A stretch of 18,729 nt of DNA from an uncultured Collinsella sp. (GTDB taxonomy: Bacteria > Actinomycetota > Coriobacteriia > Coriobacteriales > Coriobacteriaceae): the NCBI GenBank assembly GCA_900542555.1, contig UQNU01000049.1, positions 1 through 18,729 of the forward strand, given 5' to 3'. Position numbers and translations under genes: made by a program. This document shows, piece by piece, positions 17,104 to 18,729 of this stretch; the stretch's first letter is position 1, and each line of letters opens with the position of its first letter. Under the pieces are notes generated by a model. It did no database searches and was not told the DNA's origin. It worked only from the letters and a program-made list of their open reading frames with translations.

Positions 17104-17132
17104 AGTATCTTAACGCACTTTGACTGCTACAA
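17104..17132 (-). promoter_or_regulatory. candidate guaB promoter
   Basis: Minus strand TTGTAG (17132-17127), 17-nt spacer, GATACT (17109-17104). The match is moderate (3/6 and 4/6). Its -35 overlaps the extended -10 box proposed for the divergent regulator gene, so the two promoters would compete. Confidence 0.3.
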
Positions 17133-17133
17133 T
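17125..17133 (+). promoter_or_regulatory. candidate extended -10 promoter of the ModE-like gene
   Basis: TGCTACAAT fits an extended -10 box, about 85 nt before the start codon. No good -35 is seen 17 nt upstream. Confidence 0.35.
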
Positions 17134-17164
17134 GCATGATTTAAGAAGAGCACACGAGGGTTTG

Positions 17165-17192
17165 ACGCAGGCTTTGCGTTTGCCCAGCAAAC
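17165..17192 (+). promoter_or_regulatory. two small adjoining inverted repeats before the ModE-like gene
   Basis: acgca-5 nt-tgcgt (17165-17179) and gtttgc-cca-gcaaac (17178-17192) overlap by 2 nt in the leader of the regulator gene. The position between promoter and start codon would suit autoregulation, but short arms like these can occur by chance. Confidence 0.25.
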
Positions 17193-17217
17193 ACTTTAGC
17201 GGAGAGACGTGGAGCGC

Positions 17218-17562
17218 ATGGAGTACAAGACGACGGCAAAACTGGTCATTCAGTCGTGCGACAAAGATCTGCCGGGCGTGTTCGGCCACGGCTGCGTCTT
17301 GCTGCTGCAGGGTATCGCCCGCGAGCACTCGCTCAACCGCGCCGCCAAGAGCATGGGAATGGCGTATTCCAAGGCCTGGCGCATTGTGAACGAGGCGGAA
17401 GGACAGCTGAGCTGCAAGCTCATCGAGCGCGACGGCGCCCGCGGGTCCACCCTGACCCCCGCCGGCGAGCGAGCCATAGCGGTCTACGAGGAGCTGCAGG
17501 CCGACATCAACAACGTCATTGCCACCAAAGCAAACGACCTCATCACCAGCATCAAAGAGTAG
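17218..17562 (+). CDS. ModE/LysR-type winged helix DNA-binding protein, stand-alone
   Basis: 114 aa from the ATG at 17218. A GTG at 17209 in the same frame is an equal alternative; both have only a GGAG at 3-4 nt. It resembles the N-terminal DNA-binding domain of the molybdate regulator ModE: a helix-turn-helix SLNRAAKSMGMAYSKAWRIV (about 38-57), then the wing and the KLIERDGARGSTLTPAGERAI block (67-87), then a helix that in ModE mediates dimerisation. The molybdate-binding TOBE domains of full-length ModE are absent, so it cannot sense molybdate by the known route. No molybdate-transport or molybdoenzyme gene is nearby. It is divergent from guaB and convergent with the PLP-fold gene, and its TAG stop lies inside the 36-bp inverted repeat. 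Its target is unknown. Confidence 0.88.
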   Translation: MEYKTTAKLVIQSCDKDLPGVFGHGCVLLLQGIAREHSLNRAAKSMGMAYSKAWRIVNEAEGQLSCKLIERDGARGSTLTPAGERAIAVYEELQADINNVIATKANDLITSIKE

Positions 17563-17668
17563 CTAATTTGGGACGGGGCTTTTTTAGCTACCCGTCCAGA
17601 GTATTCATGACTCATAGCCAAAAATTGACATTGGGTAGCTAAAAAAGCCCCGTCCCAAATTAGCTACT
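17558..17668. repeat. 111-bp palindrome with perfect 36-bp arms spanning two gene ends
   Basis: 17558-17593 is the exact reverse complement of 17633-17668; the centre is a 39-nt AT-richer spacer. Each arm contains TAGCTAA, a gggacgggg run, T6 (or A6) and TTAGCTA, so TAGCTA occurs four times (17560, 17585, 17636, 17661). The outer TAGCTA supplies the TAG stop of the ModE-like gene on one strand and of the PLP-fold gene on the other. A 7-bp local hairpin ggacggg/cccgtcc also starts in the left arm. It lacks the T-run after the stem expected of a standard terminator, though it may act as one for both genes. Confidence 0.95.
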
Positions 17669-18674
17669 TACGGAGGGCGTTGTCTAGGGTGGCGGCCACG
17701 ATCAAGGGGTCGTCGGTGCCGGCGAAGAGGCGGATGGTGCTCCCCTGCTTGCCGCGTGGGGCCGAAAGGCGCGTCGTTGCGCCGCCGGCGGGCGATGTGC
17801 GGAACTCACCCGGCAAAGCATCGAACAGCTTGCCCGCGCTACGCTCGATAAGGTCAAATTCAACTGCCGGGCCAAAGCCGTGCTCGAGGATTCCCGTTGC
17901 AACCGCATGGTCGGGATGCGAGCTCAGACCGGGATAGCGCACGTTGCGTACCATCTCGTTCGCAGCCAAGTACTCGGCCAGCGCACGGGCGCGGTCGAAA
18001 TGCGCCTGCATGCGGGCGTTAAGCGAGGAAAGCCCGCGCTCCAGCACAGCGGCCTCGTTGGCAGTCAAATCAAGCTTGGCCAAGCCACGGCCCTCAAGCA
18101 GGGCATGCGCGCACTCGGCAGCGGCATCCACACGATGGCGCTTGAGCTGTGAGCGCGCTACCGAAGCGACAACGAGCTTGCGCGGAGCCATACCGGCGCA
18201 CACGCGATCGAGCGCCTCGAGCGACAGGGCGGCACCCAAACGCAGCGGATCGCACCCAAAGAGGCCAGCCACCGTGTTATCCACCGCGAGCAGCGCGCGG
18301 GCCTCACGAGCCGCTCGGCCCAGGGCGCGAAGGTCGGGCACACGCAGACCAAACCCGCCGATTGAGTTAACAAACCACCACAGGTGCGGCCCCTCGGCAT
18401 CAAACGAAGCATCAAAGCCATCGGACGCAGCAGCAAACGCCGCAACCGATGGCTCCCCCACCATAGCCACGTCGCAGCCATCAAAGCCGCGCGCAAACGC
18501 ATCGGCAAAGTCGTCCGCAAAGGCAACCAGACGATCGCCGGGACATACAATCCCCAGCTGCGACAGCGCTGCTGGCACATGCGAGGCCGCAAGCAACCGC
18601 GCCTCACGCGCGCCGGCTCTCAAAGCCCAAGCCTCTTCTAGCTGTTGCACGTCCACGCGGCACCGTCCCTTCAT
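17664..18674 (-). CDS. degenerate Cys/Met-metabolism PLP-fold protein (cystathionine gamma-synthase-like), probable pseudoenzyme
   Basis: 336 aa from the ATG at 18674; a GTG at 18656 with AAGGGA about 9 nt upstream is a good alternative (330 aa), since the ATG has no ribosome-binding site. Residues below use a frame starting two codons before this ATG. The protein follows the fold I trans-sulfuration family: a CPGDRLVAF block (46-54), AVDNT with the cofactor-binding Asp134, YPGLSSHPDHAVA (249-261), and a C-terminal STIRLFAGTDDPL block (314-326) like the family's IRLSVGLEDP. But where the family has SATKY/F-x-GGH with the Schiff-base lysine, this one reads EALDRVCAG (155-163), and the SNP motif and the N-terminal Y-R-NPT segment are missing. 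At about 335 aa it is 50-60 residues shorter than active members. The frame is intact, so it is not an obvious pseudogene. Function unknown. Confidence 0.8.
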   Translation of the reverse strand: MKGRCRVDVQQLEEAWALRAGAREARLLAASHVPAALSQLGIVCPGDRLVAFADDFADAFARGFDGCDVAMVGEPSVAAFAAASDGFDASFDAEGPHLWWFVNSIGGFGLRVPDLRALGRAAREARALLAVDNTVAGLFGCDPLRLGAALSLEALDRVCAGMAPRKLVVASVARSQLKRHRVDAAAECAHALLEGRGLAKLDLTANEAAVLERGLSSLNARMQAHFDRARALAEYLAANEMVRNVRYPGLSSHPDHAVATGILEHGFGPAVEFDLIERSAGKLFDALPGEFRTSPAGGATTRLSAPRGKQGSTIRLFAGTDDPLIVAATLDNALRK

Positions 18675-18678
18675 AAGC

Positions 18679-18714
18679 AAAAACCCACGATGCGGATGTT
18701 TCCCGCATCGTGGG
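18679..18714 (-). terminator. strong intrinsic terminator just upstream of the PLP-fold gene
   Basis: Minus strand: a perfect 12-bp stem (18714-18703 with 18695-18684), 7-nt loop, then five Ts (18683-18679). The T-run ends 4 nt before the ATG of the PLP-fold gene. It either terminates an unseen gene beyond the window edge or is a leader attenuator of the PLP-fold gene. Only 15 nt remain beyond it. Confidence 0.85.
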
Positions 18715-18729
18715 CAACGGCTGCAGTAT

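Overview
The window reads as core chromosome of a high-GC Gram-positive bacterium. A Coriobacteriia member close to Collinsella is the best guess. That rests on overall GC-rich codon use, the actinobacterial-style primary sigma factor with a long acidic/basic N-terminus, the large Ala/Glu-rich IF-2, and the gene neighbours; it is inference, because no 16S or other marker is present. There is no phage, plasmid, CRISPR array or classical IS element.

Region 1 (1-11,737, all minus strand) is one nearly gap-free run of nine genes read leftwards: rimP, nusA, infB, rbfA, an nrnA-type DHH phosphoesterase gene, truB, ribF, dnaG, rpoD. Most joints are overlaps or gaps of 1-15 nt; the longest are about 90 nt before infB and 110 nt before rpoD. 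The run fuses the nusA-infB ribosome-biogenesis cluster to the dnaG-rpoD macromolecular-synthesis cluster through an 8-nt ribF/dnaG overlap. A good extended -10 promoter sits about 72 nt before rimP, and an intrinsic terminator lies between promoter and rimP, so the whole run may be controlled by attenuation. A hairpin directly follows the rpoD stop.

Region 2 (11,738-12,660) carries a lone plus-strand lipoprotein of unknown function, closed by a hairpin shared with leuS.

Region 3 (12,677-17,208) holds leuS and an IMP dehydrogenase gene, both on the minus strand. The leuS leader contains a 119-bp palindromic element. The IMP dehydrogenase matches the 503-residue Tritrichomonas foetus type residue for residue at the diagnostic positions. 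Its promoter region is shared with a divergent small ModE-like regulator gene.

Region 4 (17,209-18,729) has that regulator (+) converging on a degenerate cystathionine gamma-synthase-like gene (-). The two genes end inside a perfect 36-bp inverted repeat that supplies both stop codons. The PLP-fold protein appears to have lost the Schiff-base lysine. An intrinsic terminator lies immediately upstream of it.

The most interesting items are the two palindromes, which share the 14-mer gcttttttNgctac, the apparent PLP pseudoenzyme, the NusA with a Cys/His tail where ylxR would normally be, the protozoan-like IMPDH, and the rimP leader attenuator.
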